Assembly: GCF_900107585.1 (NCBI RefSeq)
Contig: NZ_FNQM01000004.1
Location: forward strand, 62,001 to 126,000
DNA length: 64,000 bases
Source: Rubrimonas cliftonensis
GTDB taxonomy: Bacteria; Pseudomonadota; Alphaproteobacteria; Rhodobacterales; Rhodobacteraceae
Direction of reading: 5' to 3'
The translations under genes and the position numbers were made by a program. This document shows positions 44,596 through 52,262 of this stretch, piece by piece; the stretch's first letter is position 1, and every line of letters begins with the position of its first letter. The notes under the pieces are model-generated. The model was not told the DNA's origin and made no database searches. It saw only the letters and a program-made list of their open reading frames with translations.

Positions 44596-44789
44596 TCCGG
44601 AAAATGGCTGGCGGCGATGAACAGCACTGTGCCGGCCAGCGTCACGACGAAGCTCCAAGTGTAGAGCGCCAGCGCGAAGGGCTGCATCAGCATCAGCACG
44701 CCGGCGCCGATGAGGATCGAGGCCAGCATCTCCCACGGCCCGCGGCGGAACCGCGCCAGCCGCGCCAGCCATGCCGCGCCGCGCCTCAT
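44592..44789 (-). CDS. 65-residue two-helix membrane protein in the ABC operon
   Basis: ATG 44789 overlaps the permease stop and the stop overlaps the GFA start, so it is coupled on both sides. A basic N-terminus (MRRGAAWLARLARFRRG) is followed by two hydrophobic helices, EMLASILIGAGVLMLMQPF and ALALYTWSFVVTLAGTVLFIAA. Small membrane proteins occur in comparable polyol ABC operons, for example GlpU in rhizobial glycerol systems; homology to that protein is not shown here. Probably an accessory of the permease pair. Confidence 0.72.
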   Translation of the reverse strand: MRRGAAWLARLARFRRGPWEMLASILIGAGVLMLMQPFALALYTWSFVVTLAGTVLFIAASHFPE

Positions 44790-45727
44790 TTGCGCACCGC
44801 GCCGAAGGTGATGCCGCGCAGCAGGTGCTTGCGAAGCAGCACGGTGAACACCAGGACAGGCAGCAGGAACAGCGTCGCGCCCGCGGCGACCGCCGGCCAG
44901 TCCTGCCCGCCGACGCCGATGATGGTCGGGATGAAGGGCGGCGCCGTCTGCGCCGTCCCCGAGGTGAGCAGCACCGCGAAGGCGTACTCGTTCCACGCGA
45001 AGATCAGGCAGAAGATCGCCGTGGAGGCGATGCCGGTGGCGGCCTGCGGCAGCACCACCTTCACGAAGGCCTGGAAGCGGGTGTAGCCGTCGATCAGCGC
45101 CGCTTCCTCGTATTCGCGCGGGATCTCGTCGATGAAGCCCTTCAGCAGCCACACCGCCAGCGAGATGTTCACCGCGGTGTAGAGCAGGATCATGCCGAGA
45201 TGCGTGTCGCTGAGGCCGAGCGTGCGGTACATCAGGAAGATCGGGATCGCGACGGCGATCGGCGGCATCATCCGCGTGCTCAGGATGAAGAACAGCAGGT
45301 CGTCGCTGAGCGGGATGCGGAAGCGGCTGAAGGCGTAGGCGGCGAGCGTGCCGAGGAAGATCGACAGGAAGGTCGAGCCGAAGCCGATGATCACCGAGTT
45401 CATGAAGCGCTCGCCGAACTTCGACGGGCCGGCGATCACCATGTCGCGGTTGCGCACGATGGTCTCGGCGAGGCCGTCGGGCGGCGGCAGCGCCTGAAGC
45501 TGCTCGGGCGTGACGCGGGTGCGGGTGGTGAACAGGTTGACGTAGCCCTCCAGCGTCGGCTCGAACGCGATCTTCGGCGGGTAGGCGATGCTGTCGGGCG
45601 GCGACTTGAAGCCGGTCGCGAAGATCCACATGAGCGGCAGCAGCGTGATGAGCGCGTAGGCGACGACCAGCGCCGCGGCGACGCGCTTGCGGCCCGGCGA
45701 GGGCTCGGTGACGGAATGCGCGCTCAT
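44786..45727 (-). CDS. CUT1-type ABC transporter permease (MalG-like)
   Basis: 313 residues with six membrane segments. MalG-like features are VVAYALITLLPLMWIFATGF in the first helix and the EAA loop EYEEAALIDGYTRFQAFVKVVLPQ, which contacts the ATPase. Overlaps the other permease by four bases. Forms a heterodimeric channel with it. Confidence 0.92.
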   Translation of the reverse strand: MSAHSVTEPSPGRKRVAAALVVAYALITLLPLMWIFATGFKSPPDSIAYPPKIAFEPTLEGYVNLFTTRTRVTPEQLQALPPPDGLAETIVRNRDMVIAGPSKFGERFMNSVIIGFGSTFLSIFLGTLAAYAFSRFRIPLSDDLLFFILSTRMMPPIAVAIPIFLMYRTLGLSDTHLGMILLYTAVNISLAVWLLKGFIDEIPREYEEAALIDGYTRFQAFVKVVLPQAATGIASTAIFCLIFAWNEYAFAVLLTSGTAQTAPPFIPTIIGVGGQDWPAVAAGATLFLLPVLVFTVLLRKHLLRGITFGAVRK

Positions 45728-46680
45728 CGCGCCTTCACCCGGTTCAGCGCCTTAACGTAGATCGAGGCGAGGCCGAAGATCGTGACGAACAGGATCACCG
45801 CATAGGCCGAGGAATAGCCCGTGCGCCACTTCTCGAACGCCTCGCGCTTGAGGTTGATCGAGGCGAGTTCGGTGACGGAGCCGGGGCCGCCGCCGGTGAG
45901 CTGCACCACGAGATCGAACATCTTGAAGTTCTCGATGCCGCGAAACAGCACCGCCAGCATGAGGAACGGCGCGACCATCGGCACTGTGATGGTCCAGAAC
46001 TGTCGCCAGGGGCTGGCGCGGTCGATCTCGGCGGCCTCGTAGATCGACTCGGGGATCGAGCGCAGGCCGGCGAGGCAGATCAGCATGACGAAGGGCGTCC
46101 ACATCCAGGTGTCCACGATGACGATGGCCCAGGGCGCCAGCGTCACCGAGCCCAGCATCTCGAAGCTGGACGGGTCGGCCCCCGTCACCCACGCCACCGC
46201 ATAGTTGAAGAGGCCGATCTGCGGCTGGTAGAGGAAGGTCCAGAAATTGCCGACCACCGCCGGCGACAGCATCATCGGCAGCACGATGATCGTGGTCCAC
46301 AGGTCGTCGCCGCGGAATTTCTGGTTGATCAGCCAGGCCAGCGCGAAGCCGATCAGCACCTGCAGGGCGATGGTCCAGAACAGGAAATGCGCCGTGGCCT
46401 GCATCGACAGCCAGATATCGCCGTCGGTGAGTATCCGCTCGTAATTCCGAAGGCCGACCCAGTCGACCTCACGGTTGGGGCGGTTGGCGGCGAAGTTCGT
46501 GAAGCTGAGACGGATGGTCCAGATCAGCGGGAAGATGTTGATCGCCAGCAGCAGGAAGATGGTCGGCGCGACGAAGAGCCATGCGATCGCCCGGTCCGAC
46601 AGGCCGCGCACGCGGCGCGCGACGCTCGGCGGCGTGGCCCGGGCGGCGCGGTCGGCTGCGGTGGCGATGACGTCGGTCAT
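45724..46680 (-). CDS. CUT1-type ABC transporter permease (MalF-like)
   Basis: 318 residues with six membrane segments: first helix IAWLFVAPTIFLLLAINIFP, EAA loop YEAAEIDRASPWRQFWTITVP, and the family segment GGPGSVTELASINL. Follows the substrate-binding protein gene after a 267-bp gap that carries an inverted pair of hairpins. Its stop overlaps the second permease start. Confidence 0.92.
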   Translation of the reverse strand: MTDVIATAADRAARATPPSVARRVRGLSDRAIAWLFVAPTIFLLLAINIFPLIWTIRLSFTNFAANRPNREVDWVGLRNYERILTDGDIWLSMQATAHFLFWTIALQVLIGFALAWLINQKFRGDDLWTTIIVLPMMLSPAVVGNFWTFLYQPQIGLFNYAVAWVTGADPSSFEMLGSVTLAPWAIVIVDTWMWTPFVMLICLAGLRSIPESIYEAAEIDRASPWRQFWTITVPMVAPFLMLAVLFRGIENFKMFDLVVQLTGGGPGSVTELASINLKREAFEKWRTGYSSAYAVILFVTIFGLASIYVKALNRVKAR

Positions 46681-46731
46681 GGTCTTCCTCTGGCTGGCTC
46701 CGCCGCGTGTCGGCGGCGGGCGGCGGCGACG

Positions 46732-46918
46732 CCCTCACCCCGGCCCTCTCCCGCAGGCGGGAGAGGGGGCGCGAGGGGCGGAGACGGCGCCCGGGCGTCG
46801 GGCGCGCCGCCAGTTGCTTGCGGCCAGGTCGAAGGCGCGGCGCAAAGAGCTGCGCTTCGCGCTCGCGGCGCCGCCGGGGTCACCCTCTCCCGCCTGCGGG
46901 AGAGGGTCGGGGTGAGGG
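46732..46918. repeat. pair of inverted REP-like hairpins (REPIN-like)
   Basis: Two hairpins, 46744-46767 and 46883-46906, each with arms CCCTCTCCCGC and GCGGGAGAGGG and a 2-base loop. A 12-base tail, CCCTCACCCCGG before the first and its near reverse complement TCGGGGTGAGGG after the second, shows that the copies are inverted relative to each other, 115 bp apart. They lie between the binding-protein gene and the first permease. Confidence 0.75.
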
Positions 46919-46947
46919 AGGCCGGGCGCGCCGCGCGCCCGGCCGCG

Positions 46948-48267
46948 TCACAGCTTGCCTTCGTCCTCGAACACCTCTGTCCAGTCCTCGATCAGCATGT
47001 CCAGCGCCTCCTGCGCGGTGCCCTGGTCGGCCACGACGTAGTCGTGCAGGCGCTTCTGCATCGCCAGCAGCAGCGAGGCGTAGGCCGGCTCCTGCCAGAA
47101 GTCCTGGACGTTCTCCATCGCCTTCAGGAAGTCGGCGGCGAAGGGCTGGCTGTCGGGGAAGCCGGGGTCGTTCAGCACCGAGTTGTGCGCCGAGTAGCCG
47201 CCGAGCGCCCACCACTTCGCCTGCACTTCCGGCTGCGCGAACCACTTGATGTATTCGAGCGCGGCGTCCTGCTTCTCGCTGTAGGCGACGACCGAGATGC
47301 CCTGGCCGCCGAGCGTGGAGGCGGGGACGTTCTGCGGCGGGTTCACGAAGAAGTCGATGTGCTCGCCGCCGGTGTCGGGGTCCGCGTAGAGACCGGGGAA
47401 GAACGCGAACCAGTTCATCGCCATGGCGACCTGGCCCGATTTGAAGGCGTCGAGCGACTGCTCCATGTAGGCGTTGGTGTAGCCCGGCGGCGTGCAGCAC
47501 TGGTAGAGTTCCTTGTAGAACTCCAGCGCCTCGACCGCCTCGGGCGAGTTCACCGCGCCGGCCATGTCGTAGCTGCCCGGCGTGTTCTCGTACTTGAAGC
47601 CCCAGGCGTAGAGCGCGCCCGTGGCGCCCATCGTGATGCCCTCCGAGCCGCGCTCGGTGAAGATCGAGACGCCGTAGCGCGTCTGGCCGTCGATCTCGCG
47701 GCCCTGGAAGAACCTGGCGATCTCCATCAGCTCGCGCTGGGACGTCGGCTCGGCCAGTTCGCGGCCATGTTCCGCCTTGAAGGCCTCGCGGATTTCGGGC
47801 CGTGCGAACCAGTCCTTGCGGTAGAACCAGCCGTTGGCGTCGCCCATCGCCGGGAGCGCGTAGTAGTTCGGCGCGCCCTTGGGCCATGTGGAGTAGGCAT
47901 AAACCGTGGCGGGGGCGAAGTCGTCCATGCTGATGCCTTCGCGGTCGAAGAAGTCGTTCAGCTTGACGTAGTGGCCGTTCTCGGCGCCGCCGCCGATCCA
48001 CTGGCTGTCGCCGATCAGCAGGTCGCAGAGCTGGCCGCCGGAGTTCAGCTCGTTGAGCATCCGGTCGGCGAAGTTGGGCCACGGCACGAACTCGAAGCTC
48101 ATCGAGTGGCCGGACTGCGCCTCGAACTCCTTGGAGAGCTCGACGAGGGCGTTGGCGGGGTCCCACGCGGCCCAGCACAGCGTGAGATTTTCGGCCTGCG
48201 CCGCGCCGGCGGCGGAGAGCGTCAGCGCGGCGACGGCCGCGGACGACATGAGGCGCCTGGTGGTCAT
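46948..48267 (-). CDS. ABC transporter sugar/polyol-binding protein
   Basis: 439 residues from ATG 48267, with AGGGAGGA about nine bases upstream; the longer frame upstream is not coding-like. Signal peptide MTTRRLMSSAAVAALTLSA with AQAEN cleavage region. Extracellular solute-binding family 1: LVELSKEFEAQSGHSMSFEF, GGQLCDLLIGDSQWIGGG, and YYALPAMGDANGWFYRKDWF. Rich in Trp, Tyr and Phe as in sugar-binding sites, plus an odd YQCCTPPGY cysteine pair. First transporter gene of the operon, with its own promoter and operator candidate. Confidence 0.92.
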   Translation of the reverse strand: MTTRRLMSSAAVAALTLSAAGAAQAENLTLCWAAWDPANALVELSKEFEAQSGHSMSFEFVPWPNFADRMLNELNSGGQLCDLLIGDSQWIGGGAENGHYVKLNDFFDREGISMDDFAPATVYAYSTWPKGAPNYYALPAMGDANGWFYRKDWFARPEIREAFKAEHGRELAEPTSQRELMEIARFFQGREIDGQTRYGVSIFTERGSEGITMGATGALYAWGFKYENTPGSYDMAGAVNSPEAVEALEFYKELYQCCTPPGYTNAYMEQSLDAFKSGQVAMAMNWFAFFPGLYADPDTGGEHIDFFVNPPQNVPASTLGGQGISVVAYSEKQDAALEYIKWFAQPEVQAKWWALGGYSAHNSVLNDPGFPDSQPFAADFLKAMENVQDFWQEPAYASLLLAMQKRLHDYVVADQGTAQEALDMLIEDWTEVFEDEGKL

Positions 48268-48328
48268 GCGGTCATTCCTCCCTGAGGGCGGCAGGGGCGA
48301 ATCCCCGGCTCGTTCGATCTGGAACACA

Positions 48329-48381
48329 GGCTAAGGCTGGCGACGGAACGCTGTCCATGGAAAAATGAGGTGCGTACCTCA
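48329..48381 (-). promoter_or_regulatory. candidate promoter and LacI-type operator of the binding-protein gene
   Basis: On the minus strand, TGGACA (48357-48352), 17-bp spacer and TTAGCC (48334-48329) form a promoter. Nine bases upstream lies TGAGGTGCGTACCTCA (48366-48381 read on the plus strand), an inverted repeat with 6-base half-sites. A related site sits before lacI. The rest of the gap to 48506 shows no gene. Confidence 0.5.
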
Positions 48382-48506
48382 GAAGTGGTGGGACTTCTCT
48401 CCGCAGCGTTCGGGCGAGCTCCGCCGCCGTCGGGGACGGGCTCCCCTCCGCAACCCGGATCCTAACAGCGCTTCAAAAGGCAGGGGGGGCGAGGCCCGGC
48501 GGCGCG

Positions 48507-49682
48507 CTAGGCCCGCGCGAGGCCGACCCAGACGCCGCCGCGCCGGCTGCTGCGCACGCAGGCGTCCACGAAGGCGACGCCGGCCAGCCCGTCGCGGACG
48601 TCGGGAAAAAGCACGTCGGGTTCTGGCGCGCGGCCGTCGCGGCGGGCCGCGATGGCGCGGGCGGCCTCGGCGTAGAGGTTCGCGAAGCCCTCCAGATAGC
48701 CCTCCGGATGGCCCGGGGGGATGCGGGTGAGGCGCGCGGCCTCGGGCCCGGCGCCATGGCCGCCGCGGGTGATCAGGCGCGGCGGCTCGCCGAAGGGGGC
48801 GAAGCGCAGGAGGTTGGGGTTCTCCTGCGCCCACTCCAGCCCGCCCTTCTCGCCGTAGACGCGCAGCCGCAGGCCGTTCTCGCAGCCCGGCGCGACCTGG
48901 CTGCACCAGAGCATGCCCTTCGCGCCGCCGGAGAAGCGCAGCATCGCGTGGGCGTTGTCGTCGAGCGCCCGGCCGGGAACGAAGCTGTGCAGCTCCGCCG
49001 AGAGGCTCTCTATGGCCTGACCGGTCACGAAGCAGGCGAGGTTGGCGGCGTGGGTGCCGATGTCGCCCGTCGCGCCGCCGAGGCCGGCGCGGGCGGGGTC
49101 GGTCCGCCATGCCGCCTGCTTCTGGCCGGTCGCCTCCAGCGGTTCGGTCAGCCAGTCCTGCGCATATTCCGCCTGCACGACGCGCAGGGGCCCGAGCGCG
49201 CCGGCGGCGACCATCGCGCGCGCCTGCCGGACCATCGGGTAGCCGGTGTAGTTGTGGGTGAGCACGAAGAGCGCGTGGGACTTCTCCGCCAGAGCGACGA
49301 GCCGGCGCGCCTCCGCCAGCGTCGCGGTCAGCGGCTTGTCGCAGATGACATGCACGCCGCGCCGCAGGAACGCCCGCGCCGGGGCGAGGTGCATGTGGTT
49401 CGGGGTGACGATGGCGACCGCCTCGACGCCGTCCTTCAGCCGCGCCTCGCGCCGCGCCATCGCCTCGAAGTCGTCGTAGACGCGCGACGGGTCGAGGCCG
49501 AGTTCGGCGCCCGAGGCGCGCGACTTCGCCGGGTCGGCGCTGAAGCAGCCGGCGACCAGCGCGAAGCGGTCGTCAAGCCGGGCGGCGATGCGGTGCACCG
49601 CCCCGATGAAGGCGTCGCGCCCGCCGCCGACCATCCCCAGACGGATGCGGCCGGGCGCGCTCGAAGGCGCGGCGTCGATCAT
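48507..49682 (-). CDS. Gfo/Idh/MocA family oxidoreductase
   Basis: 391 residues. Rossmann start RLGMVGGGRDAFIGAVHRIA, EAVAIVTPNHMHLAPARAFL and the catalytic VICDKPLTATLAEA, which is the EKP motif with Asp in place of Glu. The C-terminal sheet domain includes GATGDIGTHAANLACFV, where D and H are catalytic candidates. Such enzymes oxidise or reduce sugars and inositols with NAD(P). Lies 32 bp after the TIM-barrel isomerase gene; the two often act together. Confidence 0.9.
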   Translation of the reverse strand: MIDAAPSSAPGRIRLGMVGGGRDAFIGAVHRIAARLDDRFALVAGCFSADPAKSRASGAELGLDPSRVYDDFEAMARREARLKDGVEAVAIVTPNHMHLAPARAFLRRGVHVICDKPLTATLAEARRLVALAEKSHALFVLTHNYTGYPMVRQARAMVAAGALGPLRVVQAEYAQDWLTEPLEATGQKQAAWRTDPARAGLGGATGDIGTHAANLACFVTGQAIESLSAELHSFVPGRALDDNAHAMLRFSGGAKGMLWCSQVAPGCENGLRLRVYGEKGGLEWAQENPNLLRFAPFGEPPRLITRGGHGAGPEAARLTRIPPGHPEGYLEGFANLYAEAARAIAARRDGRAPEPDVLFPDVRDGLAGVAFVDACVRSSRRGGVWVGLARA

Positions 49683-49713
49683 GCCCCGTCCTCCCCGGTT
49701 TCGCCGCGGGCGC

Positions 49714-50772
49714 TCATCGGTCGAGCCCCAGCAAGCGGCGGTTGGCGGCGGCGTCGACCGCGGCGCCGGCGAAGTCGTCGAAGGCGCGGTCGGTGACGCG
49801 GATGATGTGGTCGGCGACGAAGGCCGCGCCCTCGCGCGCGCCGTCCTCGGGGTGCTTCAGCGCGCATTCCCACTCGACCACGGCCCAGCCGTCGAAGCCG
49901 TATTGCGCGAGTTTCGAGAACACGCCCTTGAAATCCACCTGCCCGTCGCCGAGCGACCGGAAGCGGCCGGCGCGGTCCACCCAGGGCTGGAAGCCGCCAT
50001 AGACGCCCTGCCGCCCGGTCGGGTTCAGCTCGGCGTCCTTGACGTGGAACATGCCGATGCGCGGGTGATAGACGTCGATGAAGGCGAGGTGGTCGAGCGC
50101 CTGCAGCACGAAATGCGACGGATCGTAGAGGATCTTCGCCCGCGGGTGGTGGTCGACCCGTTCGAGGAACATCTCGAAGCTGGCCCCGTCGTGCAGATCC
50201 TCGCCGGGATGGATCTCGTAGCAGAGGTCGACGCCGTGCTCCCCGGCGAGGTCGAGCAGCGGCCGCCAGCGCGACGCCAGTTCGTCGAAGGCGGCCTCGA
50301 CGAGTCCCGGCGGGCGCTGCGGCCACGGATAGACGTAGGGCCAGGCGAGCGCGCCGGAGAAGGTCGCATGGGCGGAGAGGCCGAGATTGCGCGAGGCGAC
50401 GATCGCCTTGCGCACCTGCTCCACCGCCCAGACCCGCCGCGCAGCGGGGTCGCCGCGCACTGCCGGGTCGGCGAAGCCGTCGAACATCTCGTCATAGGCG
50501 GGGTGGACTGCGACGAGCTGGCCCTGGAGGTGGGTCGAAAGCTCCGTCACCGCCACGCCGTTCTCGACCGCGACGCCCCTGAAGGCGTCGCAATAGTCCC
50601 GACTCTCGGCGGCGAGGTCGAGGTCGAAGAGCCGGCGGTCCCAGCTCGGAACCTGCACCCCCCTGAAGCCGCAATCCGCCGCCCAGCGCGTGATCGACGC
50701 CCACTCGTTGAACGGGGCCGCGTCCGAAGCGAACTGCGCGAGAAACAGCGCGGGCCCCTGCATGGTCTTCAT
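49714..50772 (-). CDS. sugar phosphate isomerase/epimerase, AP-endonuclease-2 fold
   Basis: 352 residues, xylose isomerase-like TIM barrel. Metal-ligand segments: VDLCYEIHPGEDLHDG (Glu, His), AKILYDPSHFVLQ (Asp, His), IGMFHVKDAELNP (His, Asp) and the late AVVEWECAL glutamate. Similar proteins isomerise or epimerise keto-sugars or inositol derivatives. The stop of lacI overlaps its ATG by four bases. Substrate unknown; a 3-keto-sugar or tetrulose reaction would fit the operon. Confidence 0.9.
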   Translation of the reverse strand: MKTMQGPALFLAQFASDAAPFNEWASITRWAADCGFRGVQVPSWDRRLFDLDLAAESRDYCDAFRGVAVENGVAVTELSTHLQGQLVAVHPAYDEMFDGFADPAVRGDPAARRVWAVEQVRKAIVASRNLGLSAHATFSGALAWPYVYPWPQRPPGLVEAAFDELASRWRPLLDLAGEHGVDLCYEIHPGEDLHDGASFEMFLERVDHHPRAKILYDPSHFVLQALDHLAFIDVYHPRIGMFHVKDAELNPTGRQGVYGGFQPWVDRAGRFRSLGDGQVDFKGVFSKLAQYGFDGWAVVEWECALKHPEDGAREGAAFVADHIIRVTDRAFDDFAGAAVDAAANRRLLGLDR

Positions 50773-51848
50773 GTCGTCTCCCCCTCCCGGTCCGGGCCGG
50801 TCTGCGCCGGCAGGTTCTCTCTGATCACGATCTCGATGCGGATGCGCTCCTGCGCCGGGTCGATGGCGACGCCGTCGCTGCGGGCGCGCAGCACGCGCAG
50901 GGCGCTGCGCGCGACATGGCCGAGGTCCTGCGTGATGACGGCGTCGATGCGCCCGTCCCCCAGCGCGGCGCGGGCGCCGGGCGTCAGTTCGTGGGCGATG
51001 ACGACGGGCCGGGCGCCGTCGGGGGCGGGCGGCAGGGCGTCGAGCGCGCCGACATCGGCGCCGAGCAGGTAGACCCCGAGCGCCGGGCCCAGCCGCGCCG
51101 TCTGCGCCGCCAGCGCCCGGGCGGCGGCCGCCTGGTCGCCGCGCCCCTCCAGCGAGGGCCGGGCGACGACGGCGGGGAAGTCGCGCGCGAGCACGGCGTC
51201 GAGCCCCAGCCGCCGCTCGATGCTCTCGCGCAGCAGCATCGAGCGCGCCAGCACCGCGACCGCGCCGCCCTGCGGGCCGACAAAGCGCCCCATCAGCACG
51301 CCGGCGGTGCGGCCGGCGGCGACGTTGTCGACGCCGACGAAATGATCGCGCTCGGTGTTCGGCAGGTCGGACACCAGCGCCGCCACAGCGACGCCTTCGC
51401 GCTTGAGGCGCCGGATCGCGTCACGCACATGGGGCGTCTCGGCGGCCGTGACGGCGACGCCGTCGACGCGGCGCCGGCCGGTCCGGTCGCGGGCGGCGAG
51501 GCCGTTGAGCAGCTCCGCCAGCGCGTGGGGGTCTTCGGCGGGAAAACCGACCACCTCGACGGACACCCGGTCCGTGCCGACCATCCGCGCGGCGCCGGCC
51601 ATGGCGGCGCGCAGGGCGCGGGCGAACTCGTCGCCGGCGTCGGGCAGGGCGACGACGAACCGATAGCTGCGCTGGCGGGCGAGATTGGCCGCCGCGACGT
51701 CGCGGACATAACCGAGCGCCTCGACCGCCTGCGTCACGCGCTCGATGGTCTCGCGGCGTACGCCCGGACGCGCGTTCAGCACGCGGTCGACCGTGGCCAG
51801 ACTGACCTTCGCCGTGCGCGCGATGTCGTTTACCGTCGGCCGCCCCAC
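50769..51848 (-). CDS. LacI-family transcriptional regulator
   Basis: 359 residues from GTG 51848 (VGRPTVNDIARTAKVSLATV, then DRVLNARPGVRR); GGGGGGCG lies just upstream. A longer frame from 51899 would place the operator inside the gene, so the shorter form is preferred. N-terminal HTH with hinge helix AANLARQRSYRF, then a periplasmic-binding-like effector domain that contains VDGVAVTAAETPHVRDAI and DHFVGVDNVAAGRTAG. It heads the operon and overlaps the isomerase gene, so it probably regulates its own operon in response to the imported sugar. Confidence 0.9.
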   Translation of the reverse strand: MGRPTVNDIARTAKVSLATVDRVLNARPGVRRETIERVTQAVEALGYVRDVAAANLARQRSYRFVVALPDAGDEFARALRAAMAGAARMVGTDRVSVEVVGFPAEDPHALAELLNGLAARDRTGRRRVDGVAVTAAETPHVRDAIRRLKREGVAVAALVSDLPNTERDHFVGVDNVAAGRTAGVLMGRFVGPQGGAVAVLARSMLLRESIERRLGLDAVLARDFPAVVARPSLEGRGDQAAAARALAAQTARLGPALGVYLLGADVGALDALPPAPDGARPVVIAHELTPGARAALGDGRIDAVITQDLGHVARSALRVLRARSDGVAIDPAQERIRIEIVIRENLPAQTGPDREGETT

Positions 51849-51886
51849 CTTCGCCCCCCGCTGGCGCACCACTTTCAGCCAGCGTC

Positions 51887-51902
51887 TGAGGTACGTCAAT
51901 CA
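51887..51902. promoter_or_regulatory. candidate operator upstream of lacI
   Basis: On the minus strand TGATTGACGTACCTCA; its last nine bases, CGTACCTCA, are identical to the plus-strand reading of the site at 48366-48381, and 12 of 16 positions match overall. It overlaps a TTGACG -35-like hexamer. The remaining gap to the tRNA-Ile gene shows no gene. Confidence 0.45.
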
Positions 51903-52087
51903 CGACGTGGCGGCGCTACCTCTCGGCGAGCCTCCCGGCGATCGCGACCGATCCGGGCCCTCGGCGCTTCTCCACCGGGCGGGCGCCCGGATCGCCGGAC
52001 CGGCGCAGCGATCAACGCTGCCGGGCGGAGGCGGGGAACAGCCCGCCCATGCGAGAAATCGTCCAATCTCGACCAGGTCGCCGGGGG

Positions 52088-52163
52088 TGGTAGGCCCGGA
52101 GGGACTCGAACCCCCAACCAAACCGTTATGAGCGGTCCGCTCTGACCATTGAGCTACGGGCCC
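52088..52163 (-). tRNA. tRNA-Ile2 (anticodon CAT)
   Basis: 76-nt cloverleaf with encoded CCA (52090-52088). Anticodon loop CTCATAA within stem ACCG/CGGT puts CAT at 52130-52128. D arm GCTC...GAGC and T loop TTCGAGT are standard. The context around the anticodon matches the lysidine-modified tRNA-Ile2 rather than initiator or elongator tRNA-Met. The acceptor stem GGGCCCG/CGGGCCT has a G-U pair at 1-72. Confidence 0.9.
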
Positions 52164-52172
52164 CTGCGAATT

Positions 52173-52202
52173 CGCTTACCTGTCGGGAGGTTTCGTGGTC
52201 AA
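52173..52202 (-). promoter_or_regulatory. candidate promoter of tRNA-Ile2
   Basis: Minus strand TTGACC (52202-52197), 18-bp spacer, TAAGCG (52178-52173), about 10 bp before the mature 5' end. The -10 is weak and the distance short. Confidence 0.35.
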
Positions 52203-52262
52203 CAGCGACAATTAAGGCTTCATTAAACTGATTGTGGCAACCTCTCGCTAACCTTTCGGAGC

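Noticed and set aside
46681-46947. Small ORFs across the inverted hairpin region
   Set aside because: Explained by the repeats; no ribosome site or family similarity.
51849-51899. 17-codon N-terminal extension of the LacI regulator from a TTG
   Set aside because: Places the operator-like site inside the gene and extends past the usual start of the DNA-binding domain.
52088-52163. Assignment as tRNA-Met because of anticodon CAT
   Set aside because: The anticodon arm and acceptor differ from initiator and elongator tRNA-Met and fit tRNA-Ile2.
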